Shown: positions 11,971 to 12,104 of the stretch, piece after piece
Position numbering within the stretch: the stretch's first letter is position 1
How the letters are laid out: the number at the start of each line of letters is the position of its first letter
Assembly: GCA_903888655.1 (NCBI GenBank)
Contig: CAISUR010000339.1
Coordinates: 1 to 12,104 of the forward strand
Direction of reading: 5' to 3'
DNA length: 12,104 bases
Source of the DNA: an uncultured Bacteroidota bacterium
Lineage (GTDB): Bacteria; Bacteroidota; Bacteroidia; Flavobacteriales; Flavobacteriaceae
The notes under the pieces: generated by a model
Seen by the model: only the letters and a program-made list of their open reading frames with translations
The model's database searches: none
Told to the model about the DNA's origin: nothing
Translations under genes and position numbers: made by a program

Positions 11971-12104
11971 TATGTTGGTCGTTTTAATATTTGAAGTGGT
12001 TTGGTAGAATTTATTTGAATAATTTTCATGTCACGAGCTTTAGCAGCATTTCGGTCATTGTCAAAAAATCCGCAGTGATATGTAATTCCTTTTTCGCTTA
12101 ATGA
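11970..12104 (-). CDS. C-terminal 44 residues of an unknown gene (AP2-like end?)
   Basis: This open frame enters from the right edge and stops at TAA (11970-11972), overlapping the next ATG by one base. The visible end reads GITYHCGFFDNDRNAAKARD, then a hydrophobic KIIQI stretch. A G-x-F-D-x-x-x-x-A-A-K-A-R-D pattern is what the end of an AP2 DNA-binding domain looks like, for example in HNH homing endonucleases. This is a weak resemblance over some 20 residues, and the rest of the gene is outside the window. It belongs to the same packed operon as the next genes. Confidence 0.55.
   Translation of the reverse strand, partial: SLSEKGITYHCGFFDNDRNAAKARDMKIIQINSTKPLQILKRPT

Overview
The window is part of the late (packaging, head and tail) module of a tailed phage or prophage. 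Every gene I can support lies on the minus strand, so the genes read from right (12104) to left (1). The host looks like a Bacteroidota bacterium, probably Flavobacteriaceae. The DNA is very AT-rich, starts are preceded by A-rich stretches rather than Shine-Dalgarno sites, two intergenic regions carry an exact match to the Bacteroidota -7 promoter element TAnnTTTG, and one gene (8562-8816) belongs to the Bacteroidota-typical DUF3127 OB-fold family. The HK97-type head genes followed by a tape-measure gene indicate a siphovirus-like virion.

Layout in the direction of transcription. (1) 12104-11250: the end of an unknown gene and three small unknown genes, closely packed. (2) 11246-9777: the large terminase subunit. 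(3) 9773-7951: a block of small non-virion genes between terminase and portal. It holds a 95-aa unknown, a Com-like zinc-ribbon protein, two tiny membrane proteins (54 and 71 aa), a DUF3127 protein and, after a terminator, a 120-aa protein that sits between two intrinsic terminators. (4) 7858-7748: a likely promoter and leader for the structural operon. (5) 7747-4229: portal, a 49-aa lysine-rich protein overlapping both neighbours, an HK97-type prohead protease and the major capsid protein. (6) 4145-2554: a small acidic protein, a head-tail connector and a probable tail terminator. (7) 2528-1: major tail tube protein, a small DTGAF-motif protein, two overlapping genes at the tail-chaperone position, and the start of the tape-measure protein, cut by the window edge.

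How the genes fit together: terminase packages DNA through the portal. The protease probably matures the capsid by removing the N-terminal scaffold-like part of the capsid protein. The connector and terminator proteins join head to tail, the tube protein polymerises around the tape measure, and the genes between tube and tape measure probably help assembly. Strong hairpins follow the two genes whose products are needed in most copies (capsid and tail tube), and both form better in minus-strand RNA because of G-U pairs.

The least ordinary part is 7750-9776. Terminase and portal genes are normally neighbours, but here about 2 kb of small accessory genes separates them, with three intrinsic terminators, two promoter-like sites and a roughly 70-nt leader or small RNA. 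The arrangement resembles a moron (an independently transcribed phage cargo gene) whose expression may be controlled by attenuation. No CRISPR array, insertion sequence, tRNA or attachment site was seen.
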